Positions 26,901-35,338 of a DNA stretch of 64,000 nt are shown one piece after another (within the stretch, counting starts at the first letter, position 1; each line of letters opens with the position of its first letter). Where the stretch lies: NCBI GenBank assembly GCA_963530295.1, contig CAUSCF010000001.1:134715-198714 (forward strand), in the 5' to 3' direction. Position numbers and translations under genes: made by a program. The notes under the pieces were generated by a model. That model was not told the DNA's origin. It made no database searches and saw nothing but the letters and a program-made list of their open reading frames with translations. The DNA comes from JABCPE02 sp963530295. Its GTDB lineage: Bacteria; Bacteroidota; Bacteroidia; Flavobacteriales; Weeksellaceae.

Positions 26901-27054
26901 ATTCTCTGCTCTTTCCTCGCAGTTCATCATCAGAAAGTTCTCTGATTACAGGTTCTACTTTCTTTATTTTTGCGACTATTTTACCAACTTCCTTTAAATC
27001 TCTTTGGTTTTTATCTCCCAAAAAGCTTTTTAAAATTTTATTAAAAAAACTCAT
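23971..27054 (-). CDS. secA: Protein translocase motor ATPase SecA
   Basis: A 1027-residue SecA, about 125 residues longer than E. coli SecA. Walker A ATGEGKT is at residues 193-199 and DEVD-type Walker B (VVDEVDSVLIDDARTPL) near residue 300. The helicase block TNMAGRGTDIKL lies near residue 690, and RQLRGRAGRQGDPG near residue 730 is the arginine-finger motif. Extra length comes from the N-terminal helical extension (55-110) and an insertion in the preprotein cross-linking domain (about 335-420), as usual in Bacteroidota. The C-terminal Cys-rich zinc/SecB-binding tail is missing; the protein ends in a short Asn-rich stretch. Confidence 0.97.
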   Translation of the reverse strand: MSFFNKILKSFLGDKNQRDLKEVGKIVAKIKKVEPVIRELSDDELRGKSREFREKIKSATADITTQIEQIKEQIKTTANIDEKEALFTKIETLQKDAYQIEEKVLNEILPEAFAVLKDTGRRWAENGQIVVQATDRDRELAATKDFVEIQGDKAVWKNKWNAAGADITWDMVHYDVQFIGGAVLHSGKIAEMATGEGKTLVGTLPIYLNALPGRGVHVVTVNDYLAKRDSAWMGPLYQFHELTIDCIDNHQPNTDSRRNAYACDITYGTNNEFGFDYLRDNMVNSPDELVQRELNYAVVDEVDSVLIDDARTPLIISGPVPMGDRHEFDVLKPSVDRVVEVQKKVVSTIFNEAKKLIAQGNTKEGGFKLLQVYRGLPKNKHLIKFLSEDGNRVLLQKTEAQYMQDNSREMHKVDKDLYFVIDEKNNQIDLTDKGVEYMSQGNSDPNFFVLQDIGTEIAELEAKNLSKEEEFAAKDELLREFAIKSERVHTLNQLLKAYTLFEKDDQYVVMDGEVKIVDEQTGRIMEGRRYSDGLHQAIEAKENVKIEAATQTFATITLQNYFRMYNKLSGMTGTAETEAGEFWQIYKLDVVVIPTNRPIQRIDKQDLVYKTNREKYNAVIEEIERLTAQGRPVLVGTTSVEISQLLSRALSLRKIPHQVLNAKLHKKEAEIVAEAGKPGVVTIATNMAGRGTDIKLQDEVKKAGGLAIIGTERHDSRRVDRQLRGRAGRQGDPGSSQFYVSLEDNLMRLFGSERIARIMDGMGHKEGEYIQSSIITKSIERAQKKVEQNNFGIRKRLLEYDDVMNKQRDVIYKRRKNALFGDHLKYDIENMIYDTAAAIVSQTKPTGDYKTFEYEVIKYFTMEAPVSEEEFKNKQVSELADIVYQKASEDYKMKLQVLKEKTFPIIENVYNQQGSLFKNIQVPFSDGHRMLNIVTDLKEAYESHCDSLITDFEKNISLAIIDENWKLHLREMDDLRRSSQGAVYEQKDPLVIYKQESFHLFSEMVDNVNKQIVSFLFKGEMPVNNNQ

Positions 27055-27167
27055 AATTCATCTACACCAATAGTTTTTACCATTGGTTTTTGTATTTATT
27101 TAACTATATTTCTGCTTTTTATATATAAATATAACAGAGAATCTGTGAGACTTTCTGTCATTATTTT

Positions 27168-27389
27168 TTAGTATTCGTCTTCATTCCAAAGGAAGTCTTC
27201 ATCCGTTGGGTAGTCTGACCAAACCTCCTCTATGCTTTCATAGATTTCTCCCTCATCCTCAATCGCTTGTAAATTTTCCACAACCTCCATCGGGGCACCT
27301 GTTCTGATAGCATAATCAATCAACTCTGCTTTAGTCATCGGCCAAGGGGCATCACTAAGATAAGATGCCAATTCTAATGTCCAGTACAT
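27168..27389 (-). CDS. DUF2795 family protein
   Basis: A 73-residue acidic cytoplasmic protein beginning YWTLELASYLSDAPWPMTKAELIDYAIR, the DUF2795 pattern (a short helical domain with a WPxTKxELIxYA core), followed by an Asp/Glu/Trp-rich tail. Function is unknown in the family. A minus-strand -7 box TAAATTTG (27417-27410) precedes it. It lies 113 bp upstream of secA on the same strand and may be its leader gene. Confidence 0.8.
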   Translation of the reverse strand: MYWTLELASYLSDAPWPMTKAELIDYAIRTGAPMEVVENLQAIEDEGEIYESIEEVWSDYPTDEDFLWNEDEY

Positions 27390-27414
27390 ACTATTATTTT
27401 AATTTTCTACAAAT

Positions 27415-28443
27415 TTAATGTTTTTTTCTCAAAAACCATTCCACAAATTTTTTTATGCCATTTTGGAAGTTGGTTTTCGGAGAGTATTTTACTAATGTCT
27501 TTGCTTTTGTAATATCGGCGTTGGTTTTTTTGACATCACCAGGTTGCATTGGTAACTTATACAAAACTGCTTTTTTATCCAAATTCTGCTCAATTTCTGA
27601 CAGCATATCTTTAAGCATAACCACCTCATTTTCACCAAGATTTATGATTTCATATACTCCTTGGTTGTTCTCTAAATATTGGGCAGATTTAGCAATTCCA
27701 TCTATAATATCATCTATAAAAGTGTAATCACGGGCTGTGGTGCCATCGCCATAGAACGGGATTTTTCCATTCTCAGAAATTATTTTAGTAAATTTATGAA
27801 TAGCCAAATCAGGGCGCTGGCGAGGCCCATAAACAGTGAAAAACCTCAGCTGAATCATATCTATTCCATACAAATGATGGTAAGTGTGCCCTATAATTTC
27901 CACACTTTTTTTAGTGGCTGCATAGGGAGAAATAGGGCGGTCTACATTATCTATTTCTGAAAAAGGAACTTTTTCATTGTTTCCATAAACACTTGATGAT
28001 GAAGCGCAAACGATTTTTTTAACTCCAAATTCTTTACAAAGTTCAAAGATATTCATAGAGCCTAATATATTGACCTCCGCATAGTCCATCGGCCTCTCTA
28101 TGGAAGGGCGCACACCAGCCAGAGCCGCCAAATGTATTACTATATCTATATGATGGTTTTGAAAAATTTGTTTCAAGCCATTCACATCACGAATATCTTG
28201 GCAATACAACTGGTAATTATCTGATTTTGTTTTATTTATCAGATTTCGAATGTCAGATTCTTTATTCTTATAATCAAATTCTTCTGAAGAATTTACACTC
28301 TCTAAAGTATTTTGGATTTTGATTTTGTAATGATAAAAATCATCAAAATTATCTACATTGATGACAGAATGTCCGTTTTTTAACAAATATTCTGTCAGAT
28401 GTGAACCAATAAAACCACTTCCACCTGTAATGAGATATGTCAT
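27415..28443 (-). CDS. NAD-dependent nucleotide-sugar epimerase (UDP-glucuronate 4-epimerase-like)
   Basis: A 342-residue extended SDR. It has the NAD motif GGSGFIGSHLTEYL, VIHLAALAGVRPSIERP near residue 105, the SSSSVYG block near residue 145, and the catalytic YAATKKSVE near residue 170. The long insertion (about 45-75) before the QLYCQDIRD strand and the AGVRPSIE block are typical of the CapI/WbpP-like UDP-GlcA 4-epimerase group. It probably makes a sugar donor for the polysaccharide cluster to its right. A minus-strand TACTTTTG box (28470-28463) lies just upstream. Confidence 0.85.
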   Translation of the reverse strand: MTYLITGGSGFIGSHLTEYLLKNGHSVINVDNFDDFYHYKIKIQNTLESVNSSEEFDYKNKESDIRNLINKTKSDNYQLYCQDIRDVNGLKQIFQNHHIDIVIHLAALAGVRPSIERPMDYAEVNILGSMNIFELCKEFGVKKIVCASSSSVYGNNEKVPFSEIDNVDRPISPYAATKKSVEIIGHTYHHLYGIDMIQLRFFTVYGPRQRPDLAIHKFTKIISENGKIPFYGDGTTARDYTFIDDIIDGIAKSAQYLENNQGVYEIINLGENEVVMLKDMLSEIEQNLDKKAVLYKLPMQPGDVKKTNADITKAKTLVKYSPKTNFQNGIKKFVEWFLRKKH

Positions 28444-28477
28444 TTTATATTTTTTAGATATACAAAAGTATAAAAAA

Positions 28478-28503
28478 AGAAGTTTCTTTTAAAAGAAACT
28501 TCT
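28478..28503 (-). terminator. Terminator of the YadA-head-repeat protein gene
   Basis: A perfect palindrome AGAAGTTTCTTTT/AAAAGAAACTTCT. On the minus strand it is followed by seven T, ending the gene at 28525 before the epimerase. Confidence 0.82.
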
Positions 28504-28524
28504 ATGCTTGTTGAATTTTATTTT

Positions 28525-29853
28525 TTAGTGAAGAGAAACCCAATTAGAACCATCACACCCTTGGAATTTCTTTAATGAAGATTCATAGCGGATAGCTCCT
28601 TCGTTAGCTGTTGAGCAAGACGCTGTAGTCCCTCCTACTCTGATATCTCCATTAACATCTAATTTTGCCTGAGGAGTATAAGTTCCCACTCCTACTTTTG
28701 GCCCTGTTGCTGTACTATTTCCTAAAACGATAGTATTATCTGTAGTAGGTGCAATGCCATGACCTATAGCAATGATATTATCTAACGATGCCGTATCTGT
28801 ACCAGCTTCAGAGTTTCCTATGCTAATATTCCCGTTTCCATTATCTATATAAGAACCTCCTGTTCCTATTACAGTATTATAATTTCCATTTACAATTTGG
28901 TTAGCAGAATTATATCCTAATGCAATATTATAAGAACCTCCTTCGTTTAGAGGCATGGTATTATATCCAAATGCCATATTATATCCACCATTTGTATTTC
29001 GTGAAAGAGCTCCATTACCAACCGCCATATTAGCTTGTCCTATTGTGTTTGCCTCAAGAGCATTCAGACCAATAGCAAAGTTATTATCTGCATCTACATT
29101 TTGTCTGAGTGTATTTGGTCCAAGAGCAATATTATTTTTCCCTTTTTTGTTATTAGTAAGAGCCTCTCCTCCTATGGCAACATTATTAGTTCCCTCTGTA
29201 TTAAGATTTAATGCTGTGATACCAATAGCAATATTATTATCTGCTTCTGTATTTTGTGTAAGAGTATTAGTTCCAATAGCAATATTATTCTTTCCTTTAG
29301 TATTTCTTATAAGAGCATTGGTACCTATAGCAACAGCTCCACTTCCTGAAGTATTTTTCAGAAGAGCACTAGCACCTACTGCAATATTATTTGACCCAGT
29401 ATTCGCATTAAGACTTCCTTTTCCTATTCCTATATTATTGCTCCCTGCAGGAAGTGAAGTTCCATTTTTTCCAGCATCCATGGTTATATGATTTCCTCTT
29501 CCTACATATCTAAGGTCATTAAGAGGAATCCATTTTAAAGCTGTATTATTCCAATAGTAGAATCCCTCATCTGTTACATATTCATGCTTATCTGCCTGGT
29601 CTGCTGTTGGCATAGTGTCCATAAGATATACAAGGTTTGAATGCTGATCCCCTCCAAAATTTGCATCTCCTGACATAGTTTTCATTTCTGTTGCAGTTAC
29701 TCTTGGTATCAAGATACCTTTTATATTATCTACTGAACTACCATTGATATCCAATGTAGCTTTAGGAGTGTCTGTATTAACTCCAACTCTTCCTTTTTGT
29801 GCATAAATGTTTGTCAATCCTACAAACCCTAATAGAATAAATATCCTTTTCAT
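28525..29853 (-). CDS. Secreted protein with YadA-head-like 17-residue repeats
   Basis: A 442-residue protein with signal peptide ending NIYAQ. The N-terminal block VGVNTDTPKATLDINGSS and a YYWNNTALKWIPL segment resemble adhesin/tail-fibre base domains. Residues about 135-370 are tandem copies of a 16-17 residue unit NNIAIGTNTLTQNTEAD, i.e. NxxAIGxxALxxNT. This is the left-handed beta-roll repeat of YadA/Hia heads. The end has a second VGVGTYTPQAKLDVNG copy and a Cys-containing FQGCDGSNWVSLH tail. It lacks a trimeric autotransporter barrel, and no type IX secretion C-terminal domain is evident, so the mode of surface attachment is open. Confidence 0.75.
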   Translation of the reverse strand: MKRIFILLGFVGLTNIYAQKGRVGVNTDTPKATLDINGSSVDNIKGILIPRVTATEMKTMSGDANFGGDQHSNLVYLMDTMPTADQADKHEYVTDEGFYYWNNTALKWIPLNDLRYVGRGNHITMDAGKNGTSLPAGSNNIGIGKGSLNANTGSNNIAVGASALLKNTSGSGAVAIGTNALIRNTKGKNNIAIGTNTLTQNTEADNNIAIGITALNLNTEGTNNVAIGGEALTNNKKGKNNIALGPNTLRQNVDADNNFAIGLNALEANTIGQANMAVGNGALSRNTNGGYNMAFGYNTMPLNEGGSYNIALGYNSANQIVNGNYNTVIGTGGSYIDNGNGNISIGNSEAGTDTASLDNIIAIGHGIAPTTDNTIVLGNSTATGPKVGVGTYTPQAKLDVNGDIRVGGTTASCSTANEGAIRYESSLKKFQGCDGSNWVSLH

Positions 29854-29955
29854 TATCTTTTTTTACAAACGGCAAATGTATGAAAAAAAATAAGAATTTC
29901 ATGATTCACTCTTTCTATCCATAAAATTTATATTTTTGTATTTATAAAAAAGAAG

Positions 29956-30747
29956 ATGTTATTCAGAGGACAAATTCGTAAAATGATAACTCAACTTGCT
30001 GAACCTGTGCAATATTATCTAAATATTTCAGGAGACATCATACACCTAAATGAGTTATTTGGAAAGAAAATAAGCATACAACACATTGGTTATCAATGTA
30101 TAGAATGCGGAAGCAGCGAACCCGTTTTCCGAATGGGATTTTGTAAAAAATGTTTTTTTGAAAGCCCTTTCGCTAGCGACTCCATCTTAAAACCAGAGCT
30201 TTCCACTGCTCATCTCGGTATAGAGGAGCGAAATTTGGAAATAGAAAAAAACATTCAACTTCAGCCTCATATCGTGTATTTGGCATATACTGGTGATGTA
30301 AAGGTGGGCGTAACCCGCGAAAGCCAAATCCCAACACGATGGATAGACCAAGGTGCTACATTTGCCCTGCCCATCGCACGAACCGAAAACCGCTACGAAG
30401 CAGGCGTGATAGAAGTTGCTCTGAAACAGCACATTTCGGATAAAACCAACTGGCGAAAAATGCTCCAAAATGAGTATGAAGATGAGATTGATTTGATTGA
30501 TTTTAGAAATAAAATAGAAAGCCTTCTTCCTATAGAAAGTAGAAAATTCGCCATCAATGAAGAAAAAATCTGGAAAATAGATTTCCCATACACAGCTCCC
30601 GAGAAAATTTTAGCTTTTACCTTGGACAAACAACCTAAATTTAGTGGCATTTTACAAGGAATAAAAGGACAATATCTTTGTTTCCAAGATGGAAATGTCA
30701 TCAACATAAGAAACCACGAGGGCTATGTAGTTGATATTGAAATATAA
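29956..30747 (+). CDS. DUF2797 family protein
   Basis: A 263-residue cytoplasmic protein. A zinc-ribbon-like pair CIECG ... CKKCF lies near residues 50-72. A domain follows containing YLAYTGDVKVGVTRESQIPTRWIDQGA near residues 113-140, the DUF2797 signature, which recalls the GIY-YIG nuclease pattern. Function is unknown. It is the only plus-strand gene in the polysaccharide region and is preceded by a TATTTTTG box (29931-29938). It converges on the wzc-like gene at a shared terminator. Confidence 0.8.
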   Translation: MLFRGQIRKMITQLAEPVQYYLNISGDIIHLNELFGKKISIQHIGYQCIECGSSEPVFRMGFCKKCFFESPFASDSILKPELSTAHLGIEERNLEIEKNIQLQPHIVYLAYTGDVKVGVTRESQIPTRWIDQGATFALPIARTENRYEAGVIEVALKQHISDKTNWRKMLQNEYEDEIDLIDFRNKIESLLPIESRKFAINEEKIWKIDFPYTAPEKILAFTLDKQPKFSGILQGIKGQYLCFQDGNVINIRNHEGYVVDIEI

Positions 30748-30777
30748 AAAAGAGCAATTTTTCATTGCTCTTTTTTT
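30746..30777. terminator. Bidirectional terminator, DUF2797 gene / wzc-like gene
   Basis: Stem AAAAAAGAGCAAT/ATTGCTCTTTTTTT around a 5-nt loop, with A-rich and T-rich arms on either side. It serves the gene ending at 30747 and the minus-strand gene ending at 30780. Confidence 0.85.
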
Positions 30778-30779
30778 GT

Positions 30780-33287
30780 TTATTTGTTTCTTCCAAGAAT
30801 ACTTCTGATTTTATTTCTAATTTTGATCAGAGTAGGCTCTTCATAGTTTTTGTCTTCATCAAAATAACCGTAGCCATAACCGTAGCCATAGCCATAACCG
30901 TAGCCATAACCGTAGCCATAACCTTGTTTAGATACAAAATCATTATAAATAAGCCCAAGATGCTTAATCTCCTCTGCGTGATACTTCTCTGTTACCATTC
31001 TAAGCATGTGTTTTTCTGTGTATTCATGTCTCACTACATACACATTGGCATCAGTAAGTTTCATCAATTCAAAAGAGTCCGCAACCAACCCTACTGGCGG
31101 CGAGTCTATGATGATAAAATCATACTCTTTTTTCAATAATTCTATAAATTCCTTGTTCTTGTCACTCATCAAAAGCTCCGAAGGGTTCGGTGGAATCGGT
31201 CCAGAAGTCGCCACATCCAAAGCAGGAATTTTAGTTTTATTGATAATCTCGTGCATTTCTATATCTCCCGAAAGATAATTAGAAATTCCGTATTTGTTGT
31301 TTATCTTAAAGTCTCCAAAAATTTTAGGCTTCCTCAAGTCCATTCCAAGCAAAATAGTTTTTTTGCCACTAAGCCCTAGAACTGATGCTATATTGATGGA
31401 ACAATATGTTTTTCCTTCTCCTCCTACTGATGAAGTCACCAAAATCACTTTGCTATTTCCATCTTCATTATAAAGGAATCTTAAATTTGCTCTGATTCCC
31501 CTAAACGCCTCTGAAATAGATGATTTTGGCTGTTCCAATACAGTAAGGTTGTTCTCATGAAGGTTTTTACCAATAACACCTAGAAGAGGTATCTTGATAA
31601 CGCCTAATAGCTCTGCTATCGATTTTACCCTATTGTCCAGTATCTCTGTTACTAAAATCAATAACAATGGTATAAGCATAAAACCAAACACAAGTCCATA
31701 TTTCACAATTGCTACATTTGGTCCAATAGGAGCTTGCCCTAAGTCTTTTGCTGGGTCTATGATGTTCAGGTCGGATTTAGCTGTTGCGAGTCTGAGCTGA
31801 GTCTCAGCTTGTTTAGAGAGTAGAGTATTATAGGTTGTTTCTATCACCTTATACTCCCTTTCCATGTCTATATATTTCCTTTGGTCATCAGGCAAATGCA
31901 CCAAATCTAGTTCTGCTCTTCTGATATCATCATTTATTTTGGCCAATTGTTCATTATAAACAGAAGAATAATCGTTCAACCTACCATAGGATTTTCCCCT
32001 AGCTTCATTTATAAGTTTGTTAATCTCCCGCATAGGTTCAGAATCAGGCGTATAGATAGTAGACATCTCCAACCTTTTAAGATACAATGCTTTAAGCTCC
32101 GAAATAGTCGCCATAAAACCTCCATCTTCTATCCCTGCACTATTAACATTGATAAGGTCTTCCAAACTTCTACTTACAGAATTTCTTATGCTATTAAGAG
32201 AATTCATTTTGGTAAGTAGTTCGGCTCTTTTTATTTCTAAATCATAGATTTTTTTCAACAACTCTTGGTCTTTCCCCTCTACGCTGAACATCTTTTTATC
32301 TATTTTCAGCTGGTTAAAGTTGTTTGCACTAGAATCTAATTTTTGTCTAACCTTTTTGAGATTATCATTGATGTATTGAAGAGTATTCTTATCCACAAGG
32401 GTTTTGTCCTCTTCTCTTTTTTCAATAAGTTTCTCCACAGATTGATTTAAGAAAGATACCGTCTCACGAAGGTTATAACCTTTCTTACTGATAGTCATTA
32501 TGGTGTTTAATTCTTTATCAAATTCTACATTTATAGTAGAAATTATCGTCCTAACAGCTTGATCTACTGTGCTTAAATTGATTATAATTTTATCTAACTT
32601 AACTTTTGCTTCTGGATTATGAACCAGCCTAAACCGTAGGTTAGGTGTCTCATACCATTGATTAACTGAAACAACCTTATTTGCTGGTCTTCCATATGCA
32701 GAAACATCTTTAAACCCTTCTGTTTTATAACTATACAAATGTGTAGAATGCCCCTCCTCAGGGAGTTCTATTTCATATTTCCCGTTTCCTTTTGGGTAAA
32801 TCGTTATAGGATAATTGACCTGTTGTAAATGTTCCTTATCCACTTCTACAAGAACAGGAGAGTCATATTTGTCCAAATATGTAGATTTTAGAAGTCCCTT
32901 TGTAGAATATCCTACAAATAAATCCAATTCCTGAACCAAATATTCATTATGGCTTCTAGATAGAACCATTTTTTTGAGGAACACTCCATCTTGATTTCCT
33001 TCCTGCCCCCAAATGAAGTTAATAGACTGATTAGGTGTAAAATAGCTAGCTGTACCGCTTGAGATACTCAAAGACAAATTTGAAGCATAAATTCTCTGAA
33101 CATACCACTTATTATAAATATAAAAAATACTATATCCCAAAATAGCAAGCCCTACAAACCAATACCAGCTTCTAATAACCCTCTTTATAAAACTCTCTAC
33201 ACTAAATATGCTGAAAGTCCCCACCTTACTTTTTTCCTGCCCTGTGGGGATTTGTTCCTGTGTATTATTATTTTTTCCTGGAATCAT
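30780..33287 (-). CDS. Polysaccharide biosynthesis tyrosine autokinase (Wzc-like)
   Basis: An 835-residue polysaccharide co-polymerase/BY-kinase. Transmembrane helices near 40-60 and 525-545 flank a long coiled-coil periplasmic part. The cytoplasmic kinase has Walker A SVGGEGKT near residue 620, Walker A' GMDLRKP near residue 647, and Walker B IIIDSPP near residue 727. The C-terminal tyrosine cluster is an unbroken run of ten Gly-Tyr pairs (about 788-807), a regular form of the usual Y-rich tail. Autophosphorylation of this tail controls polymer length and export. It lies 3 bp downstream of the wza-like gene. Confidence 0.93.
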   Translation of the reverse strand: MIPGKNNNTQEQIPTGQEKSKVGTFSIFSVESFIKRVIRSWYWFVGLAILGYSIFYIYNKWYVQRIYASNLSLSISSGTASYFTPNQSINFIWGQEGNQDGVFLKKMVLSRSHNEYLVQELDLFVGYSTKGLLKSTYLDKYDSPVLVEVDKEHLQQVNYPITIYPKGNGKYEIELPEEGHSTHLYSYKTEGFKDVSAYGRPANKVVSVNQWYETPNLRFRLVHNPEAKVKLDKIIINLSTVDQAVRTIISTINVEFDKELNTIMTISKKGYNLRETVSFLNQSVEKLIEKREEDKTLVDKNTLQYINDNLKKVRQKLDSSANNFNQLKIDKKMFSVEGKDQELLKKIYDLEIKRAELLTKMNSLNSIRNSVSRSLEDLINVNSAGIEDGGFMATISELKALYLKRLEMSTIYTPDSEPMREINKLINEARGKSYGRLNDYSSVYNEQLAKINDDIRRAELDLVHLPDDQRKYIDMEREYKVIETTYNTLLSKQAETQLRLATAKSDLNIIDPAKDLGQAPIGPNVAIVKYGLVFGFMLIPLLLILVTEILDNRVKSIAELLGVIKIPLLGVIGKNLHENNLTVLEQPKSSISEAFRGIRANLRFLYNEDGNSKVILVTSSVGGEGKTYCSINIASVLGLSGKKTILLGMDLRKPKIFGDFKINNKYGISNYLSGDIEMHEIINKTKIPALDVATSGPIPPNPSELLMSDKNKEFIELLKKEYDFIIIDSPPVGLVADSFELMKLTDANVYVVRHEYTEKHMLRMVTEKYHAEEIKHLGLIYNDFVSKQGYGYGYGYGYGYGYGYGYGYFDEDKNYEEPTLIKIRNKIRSILGRNK
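30866..30923. repeat. 12-bp coding repeat for the Gly-Tyr tail
   Basis: Near-perfect tandem copies of a 12-bp unit (CCGTAGCCATAA on the plus strand, GGTTATGGCTAC in the gene), with one unit changed by a synonymous T. They encode ten Gly-Tyr pairs. Loss or gain of units stays in frame, so replication slippage could alter the number of phosphorylatable tyrosines. Confidence 0.85.
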
Positions 33288-33290
33288 ATT

Positions 33291-34172
33291 TTATAATCTT
33301 GAAAACAGAAGATAAACCGTAAGAGCCGATGTAATAAGGGAAACTGCTGTACTAACAGCTTGAATAGGCTCTTTACCAAATCCATTAAGATTTCTTCCTC
33401 TAGTATTTAAATAAATCTCATCTCCATTCTGAAGCCAATAATACTGTGAATTCATCACATCTTCTCTAGTAAGGTCTAGTTTTACTATCTTTATTCCTTC
33501 TGGAAGTTTTCTATGTAGAACTATGTTCTTTCTATCTACAGTTCTATTTAGACCGCCATTCATTGCCAAAGCTTCTGTAATAGTAAGTGTCTGTTTGTAA
33601 GCCACTTTTTCACCTGTAATTCCTATGGTTTCTACATCTCCAAGGATATAGTATCTTATCCCGTCTAAATTAAGCCTTACCTCAGATTTTCCTCCTAAGA
33701 AATTTTCGTTTACACGAGTTTGGATTTCTTGAGAAATATCTTCCAATGTTCTTCCTTCAGCTTTTATAAAACCAATTCCAAAAACATTGATGTCTCCTTT
33801 AGAGTCTACCTTTAGCCCTCGGAAATAGTAATTCCCATTACCACCAGACATGGTTCCTGTACTACCACTTCCAGATGTTGTGCCAGATGCTCCCGATACA
33901 CTTGGATTCAAAATTCCTGCTCCTGCACCTTCTCCTCCTGAAACATTGTATGAAGAATAAAACTGAGCCGCATCCCCCTTAGGAGTTGTAATCACATTAA
34001 GAGAAAGTATATCATTTTTTGTAACTCTATATACAGGAATATTGTAAGGAACTAATCCTTCAGAGTTAATCTCCAGATTTTCATTTTTTTGAAGATATTT
34101 TACATCTTTTGTTCCCACACAAGATATCATCATCATTGCTGCCACTAGGCCTAAAATGCTTTTTCTTTTCAT
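33291..34172 (-). CDS. Polysaccharide export lipoprotein (Wza-like)
   Basis: A 293-residue precursor. Lipobox MMISC (Cys18) marks an outer-membrane lipoprotein. The Poly_export domain starts with YLQKNENLEI...YRVTKNDILSLNV. A Gly/Ser/Thr-rich stretch (about 85-115) interrupts it, then VDSKGDINVFGIG and an SLBB domain (GIRYYILGDV ... LTITEALAMNGG). A C-terminal hydrophobic helix (about 272-292) resembles the amphipathic barrel-forming helix of Wza. It forms the outer-membrane export pore acting with the Wzc-like kinase. A minus-strand TATTTTTG box (34200-34193) lies just upstream. Confidence 0.9.
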   Translation of the reverse strand: MKRKSILGLVAAMMMISCVGTKDVKYLQKNENLEINSEGLVPYNIPVYRVTKNDILSLNVITTPKGDAAQFYSSYNVSGGEGAGAGILNPSVSGASGTTSGSGSTGTMSGGNGNYYFRGLKVDSKGDINVFGIGFIKAEGRTLEDISQEIQTRVNENFLGGKSEVRLNLDGIRYYILGDVETIGITGEKVAYKQTLTITEALAMNGGLNRTVDRKNIVLHRKLPEGIKIVKLDLTREDVMNSQYYWLQNGDEIYLNTRGRNLNGFGKEPIQAVSTAVSLITSALTVYLLFSRL

Positions 34173-34212
34173 CGTTTTTATTATTGATTCTACAAAAATA
34201 TGATTTTTATTA

Positions 34213-35331
34213 TTATTTCTTCATTTTTGATATAATATTTGGCAAATATGCTCCAAAAAAACCTAAACTAAGCACCACTAAAAATAATAAATTAATATCT
34301 ATATGACGCAGAAAATATGTAATCAAAACTATTCCCATGTAATAGGTGATAATAAATGCTGTAGCCTTTTTATGAGTAAAACCTAAATCCAAAACCTTGT
34401 GGTGGATATGGTTTCTATCTGCTCTTAATGGCGATTTTTTATTCAAAAGCCTTACAATAATAACATTCAAAGTATCTATAATAGGGATAATCAAAATAGC
34501 AGCCGCTATAATAGGAGCTGTTTCCATATGATATTTTGGCCTTCCTACAGACACTGTGTCTCCACCACTGATAAACAAATCAATAAAATAAAATGCCGTG
34601 AACACAAGGATAAATCCTATAATCATAGAACCTGTATCTCCCATAAAAATCTTTTGCCGCCAGTCATTGGATAAGTTATAATACAAAAAACCCAACAAAG
34701 ATCCTATAATCACCACACAAAGAATGACCATTGGATAATTATATTCTCCCAAACGATAATAACTAAATCCAAAAATAGAAAAACTAATCACAGCAAATAT
34801 TCCCGCTAACCCATCTATTCCATCTATCAAATTAAACGCATTGATAAGTATAATAAATGAAAATATACTAAAAAATACACTTACAAAATATTCTAATTCA
34901 TAAATACCAAACAAACCAAACAAACTTCTTATTCGTACATCAGAACCCACTACCATCATGGTCGCAATAACAATTTGCCCAATTAGTTTTTTATAGGCTT
35001 TCATCACCAAAATATCATCCATTACTCCTATATAAAGCAAGATAACCAATGCAGGAAACAAAAATCTATACTGCACAAATAGTTCATAAGCAAAAATTGG
35101 CGCACAGATGCCTATTGTATAAAACAAAGCTATTCCACCAAGATTAGGAATTTTATACTCATGGGAACTTCTATCACCTGGTATGTCCATTAGATTTTTA
35201 CTTTTTGAAATTCTAATGATTACTGGTATAGCTTTATAGCTTAACAAAAAAGAAAGTAAAAGAACAAAACATATTTTCACAAGAAAAAACATTTGCTCTT
35301 CTAATCCAAAAAATAGTTTTATTTCATCCAT
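34213..35331 (-). CDS. Undecaprenyl-phosphate sugar-phosphotransferase (WecA/MraY-like)
   Basis: A 372-residue membrane protein with about ten or eleven helices. It has GT4/MraY signatures: DIPGDRSSHEYKIPNLGG near residue 50, NAFNLIDGIDGLAG near residue 165, KIFMGDTGSM near residue 230, and RADRNHIHHKVLDLG near residue 308 (HIHH motif). It transfers a HexNAc-1-phosphate from a UDP-sugar to undecaprenyl phosphate, so it starts the repeat unit. It differs from MraY proper by the DRSSH motif. It lies 7 bp downstream of the polymerase-like gene. Confidence 0.9.
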   Translation of the reverse strand: MDEIKLFFGLEEQMFFLVKICFVLLLSFLLSYKAIPVIIRISKSKNLMDIPGDRSSHEYKIPNLGGIALFYTIGICAPIFAYELFVQYRFLFPALVILLYIGVMDDILVMKAYKKLIGQIVIATMMVVGSDVRIRSLFGLFGIYELEYFVSVFFSIFSFIILINAFNLIDGIDGLAGIFAVISFSIFGFSYYRLGEYNYPMVILCVVIIGSLLGFLYYNLSNDWRQKIFMGDTGSMIIGFILVFTAFYFIDLFISGGDTVSVGRPKYHMETAPIIAAAILIIPIIDTLNVIIVRLLNKKSPLRADRNHIHHKVLDLGFTHKKATAFIITYYMGIVLITYFLRHIDINLLFLVVLSLGFFGAYLPNIISKMKK

Positions 35332-35338
35332 AATATTT

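Noticed and set aside
27066..27087. Inverted repeat ACCAAT/ATTGGT in the secA leader
   Set aside because: Only 6 bp in AT-rich sequence with a 10-nt loop; too weak to call a regulatory element without conservation data.
28955..29491. Plus-strand open frame of 178 codons
   Set aside because: It mirrors the periodic repeats of the YadA-head-like gene on the other strand; periodic DNA keeps several frames open.
30866..30923. Short regular repeats that could suggest a CRISPR array
   Set aside because: The 12-bp units are contiguous, have no spacers and encode the Gly-Tyr tail of the kinase.
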